DNA of 64,000 bases from Solitalea agri (GTDB lineage Bacteria; Bacteroidota; Bacteroidia; Sphingobacteriales; Sphingobacteriaceae): NCBI RefSeq assembly GCF_023914155.1, contig NZ_JAMWYS010000003.1:124001-188000 (forward strand), read 5' to 3'. Each line of letters begins with the position of its first letter. Position 1 is the first letter of the stretch. A model generated the notes under the pieces. That model ran no database searches, was not told where the DNA came from, and saw nothing but the letters and a program-made list of their open reading frames with translations. The position numbers and the translations under genes were made by a program. Positions 9,046 through 17,598 of the stretch are shown piece by piece.

Positions 9046-9087
9046 AAAAGAATTCCGGGATGAGGATCACACTCTCTTCCCGGAATC
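9046..9087 (-). terminator. Terminator after the C1A peptidase
   Basis: A perfect 9-base stem ATTCCGGGA/TCCCGGAAT (9052-9060 with 9078-9086) with a 17-base loop is followed on the minus strand by TTCTTTTC. It lies between the peptidase and inhibitor genes. Confidence 0.75.
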
Positions 9088-9145
9088 ATGAATTAAATCA
9101 AAATTTTTAATCTCTTTTCAAAGAATTTCGCTGAAAAAGATGTTT

Positions 9146-10051
9146 CTAGGCTTTAAAGTTTCCTGTATTGATCCAGTCGTTTTTAAGTATTACCCACCAA
9201 TCAACAGCAATGCCATTGAGTACATAATCATAAGGTAACCAGCCATAACCATTTTCACCCCATGATTTACCCCATGAATTACGAATAAGTAAGGCCCCTT
9301 TGGTTTTCTTAGCTCCATCTGCAGTTGGTATGTCCATTTTGTCGTCATAACCAACTGTAAAAATAGCATGGCCGCCCACCATAGGATCAGAAGCTGATGG
9401 ATAAGGGATACGACCATCTACAGCAGAATAAATAGAATTGTAAACAGAAAAGCCAAACATACTTGGTATGCCCGAATTTAGATGAGTCTTTATAGATGTA
9501 AGCAAGTCGGTTGTTTTGGTTCCAACCGGATCGAGACGATAATAGGTAATTGATTTATAGTTTTGGCCAAATGCATAGCAAAAGGCCGTAGGTTCAATAT
9601 CATAGTTAGTGATCAGGTATGGCCAGTAATCTTCAGGCGGAACTCCGAAAAGTGTCATTGCTCCAATGGTTGATCGTAAATAAGCCCCTGTATCTCCCGT
9701 CCATTTAAGAAGATTACGGGTCACCTTATATAAGAAAAGGCGGGATGCATCAATATGTTTTCCGAATGCACGCTTCTCATAATATTCAATCATCCCAACA
9801 CCTGCGTGAGCTGTACACGAACCAATAGATTGTTGATCTTCTATAGGCGAGCACCATTTGCGCAAATCTTTGCTTGCTGGTAGTGCAGGCTTAGAGGCCG
9901 TTACTCCTGCCGATTTTAGCATATTTTTAATAGAATCAGCTTCCCCTAAGACTTTTAAGCTGTTTGATACTTCTTTAGTATCAGGAGTATAATCTTTGAA
10001 GCTTGGAAGGTCTCTTAACCATCCTAAGGCATAATTTTGAGTGTTTTCCAT
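9146..10051 (-). CDS. Papain-family (C1A) cysteine peptidase
   Basis: I start this peptidase at the ATG at 10051 (MENTQNYALGWL), giving 301 residues; a TTG further up adds a low-complexity leader. The papain catalytic set is complete. The oxyanion glutamine and Cys79 lie in EDQQSIGSCTAHA, His228 in GGHAIFTVGYDD, and Asn258 in LLIRNSWGKSWGENGYG. An N-terminal region of about 60 residues could be a short propeptide. No signal peptide or membrane helix is visible, which is unusual for a papain relative and suggests a cytoplasmic enzyme. A possible -7 element TACTTTTG is at 10140-10147. The neighbouring I42 inhibitor gene suggests its activity is held in check inside the cell. Confidence 0.9.
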   Translation of the reverse strand: MENTQNYALGWLRDLPSFKDYTPDTKEVSNSLKVLGEADSIKNMLKSAGVTASKPALPASKDLRKWCSPIEDQQSIGSCTAHAGVGMIEYYEKRAFGKHIDASRLFLYKVTRNLLKWTGDTGAYLRSTIGAMTLFGVPPEDYWPYLITNYDIEPTAFCYAFGQNYKSITYYRLDPVGTKTTDLLTSIKTHLNSGIPSMFGFSVYNSIYSAVDGRIPYPSASDPMVGGHAIFTVGYDDKMDIPTADGAKKTKGALLIRNSWGKSWGENGYGWLPYDYVLNGIAVDWWVILKNDWINTGNFKA

Positions 10052-10250
10052 TTTAAGTATAGGTGGAGGTTTTGGTGTATTTAAAGTTAGAAAATATATT
10101 TTCAATATTAAATATAAAATTCTGTTTTACTGATACTTACAAAAGTAAGTTAAGGGTTATTTTTTTCGACTACTTCAAAATATTTCAAAATAATAAGCAT
10201 TATAACTTCTTAAGAATATTTAATGGAATTAGGTTAATCTTTCACATAAA

Positions 10251-10281
10251 CTTGCGTAGAATCAAAATTTATTTAGATTTG
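10251..10281 (+). promoter_or_regulatory. Predicted promoter of secDF
   Basis: CTTG at 10251-10254, a 19-base spacer and TAGATTTG at 10274-10281 fit the Bacteroidota promoter pattern with one mismatch at -33. The secDF start codon is 63 bases downstream. Confidence 0.65.
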
Positions 10282-10344
10282 CGACTTCGTAAAAAAACCA
10301 AGAAAACTTTATAAACAAACGCTTTATTTAAAATTAACCGCATT

Positions 10345-13317
10345 ATGCAAGGAAAAGGTGTCATCAGGTTTGTGGCAATTGCACTAGCGCTTGCTTGTCT
10401 TTACCACATTTCATTTACTGTGGTAACAAGCAGAGTGGAAAAAAAGGCAAAGGAATATGCCAACGGCAACGCAGCCAAAGAGAGTTATTATTTGGATTCG
10501 ATTGCTACCGAACCAGTTTATGATTTGGGTATTAAATCGTTTACCTACAGAGATTGTAAAGAAAAACAGTTAAACCTGGGTCTTGACCTTAAAGGCGGTA
10601 TGAACGTTACTATGGAAGTTTCCATGGTTGATCTTATCCGTTCAATGTCTGGCAACAGTACCGATGCTGCTTTCAATCAAGCGCTTGAACTGGCTAAACA
10701 ACGTTCATTAAAAGGTGGTTCAAAAGATTTCGTTGAGCTTTTCGTTACAGCTTACAACGAAGTAGCCCCACAAGGTAAATTAGCTACCATTTTTGCTACA
10801 GCAGAAAACAAAGGACGTATCGATTATAATACTTCAAATGAAGATGTTGTTAAGGTATTGAAAAAAGAATCGGAAAGCGCATTCAACCGTTCATTCGAAA
10901 TTCTTCGTACCCGTATCGATAAATTCGGTGTAACTCAGCCAAATATTCAGAAAATTGGCGGTAACCGTATTTTAATTGAACTACCGGGTGTTGATGACAA
11001 AGAGCGTGTTCGTAAGCTTTTACAAGGTTCTGCTAAATTAGAATTCTGGGAAACCTATGATAACGGTGAAGTTTATGGAGGTTTAGTAGCTGCTAATACA
11101 GCTATAGCTTCACAACAAGCTTTAATCGACAAAGGTAACGCTAAAGTTGATTCAACTGGTAAAGCTGATACTACCCAGAAAAAAAGTGATTTAGCGCTTT
11201 TAAATAAAATGAAAACTGAGGGTGGCAAAAAAGACACTGCTGCTGCACAGGCTTTATTTGCTAAACAAAACCCATTATTCTCAGTATTAATTCCAAGTAC
11301 TTATCAGGCTCAAAATGGCCAACAGTCATTGGCTCCTGGTGCAGTAATTGGTTATGCTGCATTAAAAGATACTGCTAAAATTAACCAGTACCTTTCTAAC
11401 CCAACGGTTAAAGCTAACTTCCCATCAAACATCAAGTTCGCTTGGTCGGTTAAATCGGTTAATGAAAAAAATATTTTCCAATTATTTGCATTGAAATCTA
11501 GCGGTCGTGACGGAAAAGCGGCTTTAGGCGGAAATGTAATATCAAATGCGCGTAACGACTTCAACCAGGATGGTTCTCCGGAAGTAACCATGTACATGAA
11601 TGCTGACGGTGCTAAAGAATGGAGAAGAATTACTGCAGAAGCTGCTGCTGCTAACAAACGCCCAATTGCTATTGTATTGGATGATGCAGTTTATTCAGCT
11701 CCTAATGTTCAAAATGAAATTTCAGGTGGTGTTTCATCAATCTCTGGTAAATTCACCCCGGAAGAAACATTAGACTTAGCTAACATTTTAAAAGCGGGTA
11801 AATTACCTGCTCCTGCTAAAATTGTTGAAGAAGCAACTGTTGGTCCTACTTTGGGTCAGGAAGCTATTAACAATGGTTTAATTTCATGTTTAGCTGGTTT
11901 AATCGTTGTGTTCATCTTCATGGCGGTTTATTATAACAAAGCCGGTATTTCTGCCGATATCGCGTTAATTGTGAACTTATTCTTCATGATTGGTGTATTG
12001 GCTTCATTCGGCGCTGTATTAACATTGCCTGGTATTGCGGGTATCGTTCTGAACATTGGTATGGCGGTAGATGCCAACGTATTGATTTACGAGCGTATTA
12101 AAGAAGAGCTTGACCATGGTAAGAGTTTACGTATGGCTATTACCGATGGTTTTAAACATGCTTACTCTGCCATTATCGATGCTAACGTTACCATCTTATT
12201 ATTAGGTATCATCCTGTACGTATTCTCATCAGGTTTGATCCAAGGTTTCGCTACCACATTGATCATCGGTATTTTCACTTCATTGTTCTCAGCTATCTTC
12301 ATCACCCGCTTAATTTTTGAGGCACAGTTAGCTAAAAACAAAGTGATTAAATTCACTAATGAGTTCTCTAAAAACTGGTTCAAAGACACTGATTTCGATT
12401 TCGTATCGAAACGTAAGACCTTTTATATCATTTCTGTTGTTATCATTTTAGCAGGTGCTGTTTCATTGGCAACAAGAGGATTAAGCTTAGGTGTTGATTT
12501 CCAGGGAGGTAGAACTTATACTGTTCGTTTTGATAAAGATGTTAAAGTTGGTGAGGTACGTGAAGCTTTAAAACCAGCATTTGGTGGTGAGGCTCCTGAG
12601 GTTAAAACCTTTGGTGGTTCAGGAATCGGAGACAACAGACAAGTTCGTATAACCACTTCCTATCAAATTGACAATCAATCTGACCAGGTTGACCAAGAGG
12701 TTGAATCAAAATTAAAAGATGGTTTAGCCAAAATTGGTGGTAAATCGGAAATCATGGATTCTCGTAAAGTAGGTCCTACCATTGCAAATGATATTAAAGT
12801 TTCAGCGTTCTGGTCAATTGGCTTAGCGTTGGTGATTATCTATATCTATATTTTAATCCGTTTCCGCAAATGGCAGTTTGGTATTGGTGCAACTGTTGCC
12901 CTATTCCACGATGTGTTAATTATCATTGCTGTTTACTCAATTTTTAACGGTTTGTTGCCATTCTCTTTAGATGTCGACCAAACCTTTGTGGCAGCCATCC
13001 TAACCATTATGGGTTATTCAATGAACGATACCGTAGTAGTATTTGACCGTGTACGTGAGTATATGGGCTTACACCATAGTAAAAACGAATCAATGGGGCA
13101 GGTTATAAATAGTGCATTGAACAGTACCTTAAATCGTACCGTTGTAACCGGCTTATGTACCATGTTGGTGTTGATCGTATTGTTCATCTTCGGTGGTGCT
13201 ATTCTTCGTGGTTTCTCTTTCGCATTACTGGTAGGTATTGTGGTAGGAACTTACTCATCACTGTTCGTTGCAACTCCAATTGTTGTTGACTTTATCCGTA
13301 AAGACGATAAAAAATAA
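10345..13317 (+). CDS. secDF: Fused protein translocase subunit SecDF
   Basis: SecD and SecF use the proton gradient to help pull proteins through SecYEG. Here they are joined in one 990-residue protein, as is normal in Bacteroidota. The SecD half has LGLDLKGGMNVTMEV near residue 80, a large periplasmic domain with a low-complexity K/T/A-rich insert around 265-310, and the membrane block with NIGMAVDANVLIYERIKEEL. The SecF half begins around residue 690 and shows LSLGVDFQGGRTYTV and YSMNDTVVVFDRVRE. Twelve membrane helices are expected. yajC, whose product joins the same complex, is also in this window but far away at 60.1 kb. Confidence 0.97.
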   Translation: MQGKGVIRFVAIALALACLYHISFTVVTSRVEKKAKEYANGNAAKESYYLDSIATEPVYDLGIKSFTYRDCKEKQLNLGLDLKGGMNVTMEVSMVDLIRSMSGNSTDAAFNQALELAKQRSLKGGSKDFVELFVTAYNEVAPQGKLATIFATAENKGRIDYNTSNEDVVKVLKKESESAFNRSFEILRTRIDKFGVTQPNIQKIGGNRILIELPGVDDKERVRKLLQGSAKLEFWETYDNGEVYGGLVAANTAIASQQALIDKGNAKVDSTGKADTTQKKSDLALLNKMKTEGGKKDTAAAQALFAKQNPLFSVLIPSTYQAQNGQQSLAPGAVIGYAALKDTAKINQYLSNPTVKANFPSNIKFAWSVKSVNEKNIFQLFALKSSGRDGKAALGGNVISNARNDFNQDGSPEVTMYMNADGAKEWRRITAEAAAANKRPIAIVLDDAVYSAPNVQNEISGGVSSISGKFTPEETLDLANILKAGKLPAPAKIVEEATVGPTLGQEAINNGLISCLAGLIVVFIFMAVYYNKAGISADIALIVNLFFMIGVLASFGAVLTLPGIAGIVLNIGMAVDANVLIYERIKEELDHGKSLRMAITDGFKHAYSAIIDANVTILLLGIILYVFSSGLIQGFATTLIIGIFTSLFSAIFITRLIFEAQLAKNKVIKFTNEFSKNWFKDTDFDFVSKRKTFYIISVVIILAGAVSLATRGLSLGVDFQGGRTYTVRFDKDVKVGEVREALKPAFGGEAPEVKTFGGSGIGDNRQVRITTSYQIDNQSDQVDQEVESKLKDGLAKIGGKSEIMDSRKVGPTIANDIKVSAFWSIGLALVIIYIYILIRFRKWQFGIGATVALFHDVLIIIAVYSIFNGLLPFSLDVDQTFVAAILTIMGYSMNDTVVVFDRVREYMGLHHSKNESMGQVINSALNSTLNRTVVTGLCTMLVLIVLFIFGGAILRGFSFALLVGIVVGTYSSLFVATPIVVDFIRKDDKK

Positions 13318-13371
13318 TAATACTGCTTAATGTAGTTTAAAGGCGCAAATCGAAAGGTTTGCGCTTTTTTA
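13300..13371 (+). repeat. secDF tail plus terminator, copy 1 of a duplication
   Basis: The last bases of secDF, its stop codon and the following terminator hairpin recur at 14126-14194. The core AATACTGCTTAATGTAGTTT and the next ten bases are identical in both copies. The hairpin is GCGCAAA/TTTGCGC followed by six T residues. Similarity begins inside the coding region at AAAGAC, with a four-base gap. Confidence 0.85.
13340..13371 (+). terminator. Terminator after secDF
   Basis: Stem GCGCAAA (13343-13349) pairs with TTTGCGC (13358-13364) around an 8-base loop and is followed by TTTTTT. It is 23 bases past the secDF stop. Confidence 0.85.
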
Positions 13372-13524
13372 TTGAAATGTTATTCCAATACATCGAATAA
13401 TAAATCTCTGATTTTTCACATTGTTCTCAGCTTATTCCCTGTTTGATTTTTCACCACTAAACATCTTTATTTTATGACTAAGAACCCGTAACTTATTGAC
13501 TGAAAGCCTCTAAATCAACCCACT

Positions 13525-14028
13525 ATGAAAAATTTATTTATCAAATCCTTAATCACTGCTGGCTTTCTTTTAGTTTTAAGCAGCTGCCAGAAAAATGATG
13601 ATGAACCTCAAGAAACCCAAACCGGGGCCAATACCATGAGCTGCAAAATAGATGGTAAACGTTGGAAAGCCACACCTTGTAATGTATGTATAAATGGAGG
13701 GAGTGGGTTAGAAGTATTTTTTGATGAAACAATAAATACTTTTGGAATCGACGGTCAAATGAGTGAAAACAATAAACTTAAAACCATTCGCATTTACATT
13801 CCTTTATTAATAAAGACCAACACTCTAAGTGAAAATAATTTTGCATTTTATGCTGAACTAAACAAGGAATTCAAAACCAACAATACTTATCAGGGTACAG
13901 TTATAATTACAAAACTGGATAGAGCAAAGAAAATCATATCGGGTCGTTTTGAATTTACCGGAATAGACACATTTAATCCTTCTGATAGTGTTAAGGTCAC
14001 AGAAGGACTTTTTGATGTTAAATATTAG
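13525..14028 (+). CDS. Small exported lipoprotein of unknown function
   Basis: The 167-residue product begins with a signal peptide ending in the lipobox LSSC, with the lipidated cysteine near residue 22, followed by an acidic QKNDDEPQE stretch. It is therefore likely anchored in the outer or inner membrane. The mature part starts ANTMSCKIDGKRWKA, a pattern often seen in small Bacteroidota lipoproteins (DUF6252-like), and is predicted mostly beta-strand. A second CNVC pair follows. It sits alone between two copies of the secDF tail and terminator, which suggests it was added to this spot. I do not know its function. Confidence 0.75.
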   Translation: MKNLFIKSLITAGFLLVLSSCQKNDDEPQETQTGANTMSCKIDGKRWKATPCNVCINGGSGLEVFFDETINTFGIDGQMSENNKLKTIRIYIPLLIKTNTLSENNFAFYAELNKEFKTNNTYQGTVIITKLDRAKKIISGRFEFTGIDTFNPSDSVKVTEGLFDVKY

Positions 14029-14071
14029 TTTAACTACCTCAATTTCATATCAATCTATAAACACATTTGTA

Positions 14072-14161
14072 ATGAAAAATTATTTATTAAGCATGTTATG
14101 CATAAATCTATCTGTCAGCTTACAGAAAGACCATAAAAAAATACTGCTTAATGTAGTTTAA
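14072..14161 (+). pseudogene. Truncated signal-peptide gene fused to a secDF tail copy
   Basis: An ATG at 14072 opens a 29-codon frame whose first half (MKNYLLSMLCINLSVSLQ) looks like a Bacteroidota export signal. It then runs into KDHKK and the copied secDF tail, ending at a TAA inside the duplicated segment. This is best read as the leftover 5' end of an exported-protein gene cut by the rearrangement that made the repeat. It could also be a chance frame. Confidence 0.5.
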
Positions 14162-14194
14162 AGGCGCAATTCGAAAGGTTTGCGCCTTTTTTAA
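14126..14194 (+). repeat. secDF tail plus terminator, copy 2
   Basis: This is the second copy of the segment described at 13300-13371. AAAGACCATAAAAAA matches the secDF 3' end with one substitution, then 30 identical bases lead into the hairpin GGCGCAA/TTGCGCC. Confidence 0.85.
14160..14194 (+). terminator. Terminator hairpin, copy 2
   Basis: Stem GGCGCAA (14163-14169) pairs with TTGCGCC (14180-14186) and is followed by TTTTTT. It probably ends the transcript of the lipoprotein gene. Confidence 0.8.
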
Positions 14195-14289
14195 TTAACT
14201 GTCTAGAGCTATGTTTTAACTTTTATTAAAAACTTAATCGCAGGTTCGAGGGTTTTTATTTAATATTGAATAACTCTACTAAACAAGCT

Positions 14290-15597
14290 ATGTCAGTTGA
14301 TATTCCAGAAACAAATTTCCCAAGGGTTGTAATTATTGGTGGCGGATTTGGCGGTATTCAGGCTGCTAAAAAACTAAACAGCAAAGAAGTACAGGTAATT
14401 ATGATCGACCGTCACAATTACCACACTTTCCAGCCCCTACTCTATCAAGTTGCCACCGGTGGTTTAGAACCCGACTCCATTGCTCACCCACTACGTAAGA
14501 TCTTCAAAAATCAAAAGAACTTTATATTTCGTGTTGCTGAGGCCCAGGAAGTTATTGCAGATAAAAAAGTATTGGTTACCAATATTGGTGAAATTCATTA
14601 CGATTACCTCGTTATAGCTACTGGCTCAAGTTCTAACTACTTTGGCATGAAAGATCTAGAAAAGCACACCATGCCGATGAAAACGATTCCGGAAGCATTG
14701 GATATGCGCAGCCTTGTTTTACAAAACCTAGAAAGCGCCTTACTAACCGACAGTATAAATGAGCAGGAAGCCTACATGAACTTTGTGGTGGTTGGCGGTG
14801 GACCAACAGGTGTTGAAACAGCCGGTGCGCTTGCAGAACTAAAAAACCATGTTCTGCCACATGACTATCCGGAATTGGATATCAGACGCATGCAAATTAA
14901 CCTGATTGAAGGTGGAGACCGTTTACTTGGGGCCATGTCGGTTCAGGCTTCTGAAAAATCAGCTGATTTCTTGAAAAGCATGGGTGTAAACGTTCGTTTG
15001 AATGAACGTGTATTAAGTTTTGACGGTGAAAGAGTGCAATTAGGCAGTGGAAAAGGACTTGAAACAAAAGTGGTCATCTGGTCGGCGGGAGTTAAAGGCG
15101 TTACCTTACCTGGAATAAATAAGGAGGTGATTGTTGGCGGTAACCGATTTAAAGTAAATGTATTTAACCAGATTGAAGGTTATGACAACATTTTTGCAAT
15201 TGGCGATGTGGCGGCAATGATCACCGATGAGTTTCCCAAAGGTCACCCGGGAGTTGCTCCAGCGGCAATACAACAAGGACGATTATTTGCCAAAAACATT
15301 ATCAAAAAAATCAATGACATTCCCATGGAGCCTTTTAAGTATTTTGACAAGGGCTCAATGGCTACCGTTGGCAGAAACCGGGCAGTAGTTGATATGGGCT
15401 TTATCCGTTTCCAGGGGACGTTTGCCTGGTTTGTATGGATGTTTGTTCATTTGATGACTTTAGTAGGTTTCCGAAATCGTGTGGTGGTTTTCGTGAATTG
15501 GGTATGGAGCTATTTCAGCTACGACCGTGGAACACGTTTGATCATAAGAAGGTTTGAAAAAGAAAATGATAAAAAATTAGAACAAGTAGAAGCATAA
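14290..15597 (+). CDS. ndh: Type II NADH dehydrogenase (NAD(P)/FAD oxidoreductase)
   Basis: This non-pumping enzyme passes electrons from NADH to quinone at the inner membrane. I start it at the ATG at 14290 (MSVDIPETNFPR), giving 435 residues; a TTG at 14266 would add eight. The FAD loop IIGGGFGG is at 15-22, a second nucleotide loop VVVGGGPTGVETAG is near 167-180, and NIFAIGDVA marks the FAD end site. The C-terminus has a hydrophobic stretch (FAWFVWMFVHLMTLVGF) and a basic tail, as in membrane-bound Ndh proteins. The preceding gap contains the terminator of the lipoprotein unit. Confidence 0.92.
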   Translation: MSVDIPETNFPRVVIIGGGFGGIQAAKKLNSKEVQVIMIDRHNYHTFQPLLYQVATGGLEPDSIAHPLRKIFKNQKNFIFRVAEAQEVIADKKVLVTNIGEIHYDYLVIATGSSSNYFGMKDLEKHTMPMKTIPEALDMRSLVLQNLESALLTDSINEQEAYMNFVVVGGGPTGVETAGALAELKNHVLPHDYPELDIRRMQINLIEGGDRLLGAMSVQASEKSADFLKSMGVNVRLNERVLSFDGERVQLGSGKGLETKVVIWSAGVKGVTLPGINKEVIVGGNRFKVNVFNQIEGYDNIFAIGDVAAMITDEFPKGHPGVAPAAIQQGRLFAKNIIKKINDIPMEPFKYFDKGSMATVGRNRAVVDMGFIRFQGTFAWFVWMFVHLMTLVGFRNRVVVFVNWVWSYFSYDRGTRLIIRRFEKENDKKLEQVEA

Positions 15598-15680
15598 TAG
15601 TCCATAGTTGATAGTCCATAGACCATGGTATAATCTACCTCATTCACTATGGACTATGGACCATGGGCCATGGACTATAA
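15598..15680. repeat. Cluster of CTATGGAC/CCATGG palindromic repeats
   Basis: Between ndh and the HMG-CoA lyase gene, TAGTCCATAG occurs twice in direct order on the left. CTATGGAC, ACTATGGACC and CCATGGACTAT occur in the opposite sense on the right, with CCATGG palindromes between. The two halves can fold on each other around a 20-base centre. The same words appear more thinly at 3310-3345 and 4255-4280. It is open in one forward frame but encodes only repeat-derived residues, so I exclude it from the downstream gene. Confidence 0.75.
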
Positions 15681-15682
15681 AA

Positions 15683-16543
15683 ATGAACAACCATCCATTA
15701 AAACTCATAGAATGCCCTCGCGATGCGATGCAGGGTATTGATGAATTTATCCCTACGGCTTTAAAAGCCGAATACATTAACAAACTGCTGAAGGTTGGAT
15801 TTGATACCATTGACTTTGGCAGTTTTGTTTCGCCAAAAGCAATTCCTCAAATGCGTGATACACGTGAAGTTTTGGAGCAAATTGACTTGAGCAGCACTTC
15901 TTCAAAACTATTAGCCATTATAGCCAATTTAAGAGGCGCTGAGGAAGCTATCCAGTTTGATAAGATTACTTACCTTGGATTTCCCTTTTCAGTCTCAGAA
16001 ACGTTCCAACAGCGTAATACGAACAGCTCAATTGCCGAGTCATTTGACACCGTAAAACAAATTCAATCACTATGTGTAAAAAACAATAAAGAGCTTGTCA
16101 TTTATATATCTATGGGCTTTGGTAATCCTTACGGTGATGAATGGAACTCCGACATTGTTTCTAAATGGGTGAATGAAATAAGTAGAATTGGGGTAAAAAT
16201 TATAGCCTTATCTGATACTATTGGTGTTTCCAATCCCGAAAACATTAGCTATCTGTTTAAAAACCTTACGAATGAGCATCCTAAAATTGAACTAGGAGTC
16301 CACCTCCACTCCACCCCAAGTACACGACTGGAGAAAATAGATGCTGCCTGGCAAGCAGGTTGCCGAAGATTTGATTCGGCATTAAAAGGATACGGAGGCT
16401 GTCCGATGGCCAAAGATGACCTTACAGGAAATATCTCTACCGAGAGCATAATTTCCTACTTGAACGATCATCGCATCAATACAGAGCTTAATATGAATAA
16501 TTGGGCAGAAGCTATGGAATTCTCTAATCGTATATTTCATTAG
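15683..16543 (+). CDS. Hydroxymethylglutaryl-CoA lyase
   Basis: HMG-CoA lyase cleaves HMG-CoA to acetyl-CoA and acetoacetate, the last step of leucine breakdown. I start it at the ATG at 15683 (MNNHPLKLIECPRDA), giving 286 residues, because upstream codons come from the palindromic repeat. The TIM-barrel family motifs are present: ECPRDAMQGI, DFGSFVSPKAIPQM, LSDTIGVSNPE, GVHLHST and the loop FDSALKGYGGCPMA, which carries the catalytic cysteine. A leucine dehydrogenase-like gene near 62 kb fits the same pathway, although it is not linked. Confidence 0.93.
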   Translation: MNNHPLKLIECPRDAMQGIDEFIPTALKAEYINKLLKVGFDTIDFGSFVSPKAIPQMRDTREVLEQIDLSSTSSKLLAIIANLRGAEEAIQFDKITYLGFPFSVSETFQQRNTNSSIAESFDTVKQIQSLCVKNNKELVIYISMGFGNPYGDEWNSDIVSKWVNEISRIGVKIIALSDTIGVSNPENISYLFKNLTNEHPKIELGVHLHSTPSTRLEKIDAAWQAGCRRFDSALKGYGGCPMAKDDLTGNISTESIISYLNDHRINTELNMNNWAEAMEFSNRIFH

Positions 16544-16564
16544 TCTTTTTTAGGATCATTGAAA

Positions 16565-17338
16565 CTATGGCTGATTTTCATACCAGTTTAAAACGTAATC
16601 AGCCACCTTTTCCCAGCCAGGTTCTCCACAGATAAAATGACTTTTGCCTTCAAAAATTTTCAAATCTACGCTACTGGCTTTATCTGAATATTTGTTGGCT
16701 AGCGTTTGGGTTAGTGTTGGAGGAAAGAGTTTATCGTCACCTCCTCCAATAAACAATAAGGGAACATGTGGTTTTTTAAAATCTATATTCGAAAAAGAAT
16801 TTAAAACTAATTCGCGGCTTACTTTAAAGCTTTCGGGAACAGCAACCTGTTCAAAGGCCTTCGCCCTTTCTTCTTTAGGTAACGTATTGAAAAAACACTT
16901 ATCATACCATTCTTTGCTCCCCATAAAATAATCCTTCCCCGAAAAAAAACCGAACGCAGAGATCGCTGATTTAAGGGTTGAAAATGGAGGGAAAACATTT
17001 TTAGGCGGAGCACCATCAATACTGGCACCAGCTGCTGCCTTTCCCATTTCAACAAGTTTCATGATTGCCATTCCGGCCATAGAATGCCCAATCACCAATG
17101 GTTTTTCAGGTAAAGTATCGATAAGTTTAACAATATTGTTGACCACATCAACAAAGCCTGTCTTTACCAGATCGGGATGGATTTTAGCCCTCAAATCTGC
17201 AGGTTTACCTTCATGACCCGGATTCGGAGGTGTATAAACTGAATAGCCTTTGTTTTCATAATATTGCTTCCATCCTGTCCAGCTGGTATTATTCACAAAA
17301 TTGCCATGGATAAGAACTATTGATCTGGATTTTGCCAT
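16565..17338 (-). CDS. Alpha/beta hydrolase
   Basis: This 257-residue cytoplasmic protein has the alpha/beta-hydrolase fold. Its oxyanion strand is VLIHGNFVNNTSWTGW, the nucleophile elbow GHSMAGM is near residue 85, an acid residue lies in FIGGGDDKLFPP, and the catalytic histidine is in EGKSHFICGEPGWE. There is no signal peptide. The substrate is unknown; relatives include esterases and lactonases. It is convergent with the HMG-CoA lyase gene with a gap of only 21 bases, and nothing in the context narrows its role. Confidence 0.88.
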   Translation of the reverse strand: MAKSRSIVLIHGNFVNNTSWTGWKQYYENKGYSVYTPPNPGHEGKPADLRAKIHPDLVKTGFVDVVNNIVKLIDTLPEKPLVIGHSMAGMAIMKLVEMGKAAAGASIDGAPPKNVFPPFSTLKSAISAFGFFSGKDYFMGSKEWYDKCFFNTLPKEERAKAFEQVAVPESFKVSRELVLNSFSNIDFKKPHVPLLFIGGGDDKLFPPTLTQTLANKYSDKASSVDLKIFEGKSHFICGEPGWEKVADYVLNWYENQP

Positions 17339-17598
17339 ATTGATTGAGAGTTAAAAATTAAAAACAACCTGATTATTAAAAAAGAAGATCTTTTTAGCCA
17401 AAATTACTTGCACAAACAACAAATACCTTTTTACTTATAGAAATTTTATACAAAAAAAACTAAAAAACAAAAGGATTTATTTAAAACAATAAACTAAAAT
17501 AAAACGAAGGTAGCTCCAGGTAAATATCAGTAGCAATATACTAAATAAACTCTCGTAAAATAGTTCTGTTTATATTAAGTTTATATAAAATTTAACAA

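Noticed and set aside
10063-10314. Forward open frame of 83 codons before secDF
   Set aside because: It covers the predicted secDF promoter and the start region of the minus-strand peptidase gene. Its composition is extreme in K, I and F, as expected from AT-rich spacer.
14236-14270. tRNA-like GGTTCGAGGG stretch before ndh
   Set aside because: There is no acceptor stem, anticodon arm or D-arm around it, so a tRNA cannot be drawn.
15608-15682. N-terminal extension of the HMG-CoA lyase
   Set aside because: The extra codons come from the CTATGGAC repeat cluster (translated as WTMDHGPWTI) and are absent from the family, so the start at 15683 is preferred.
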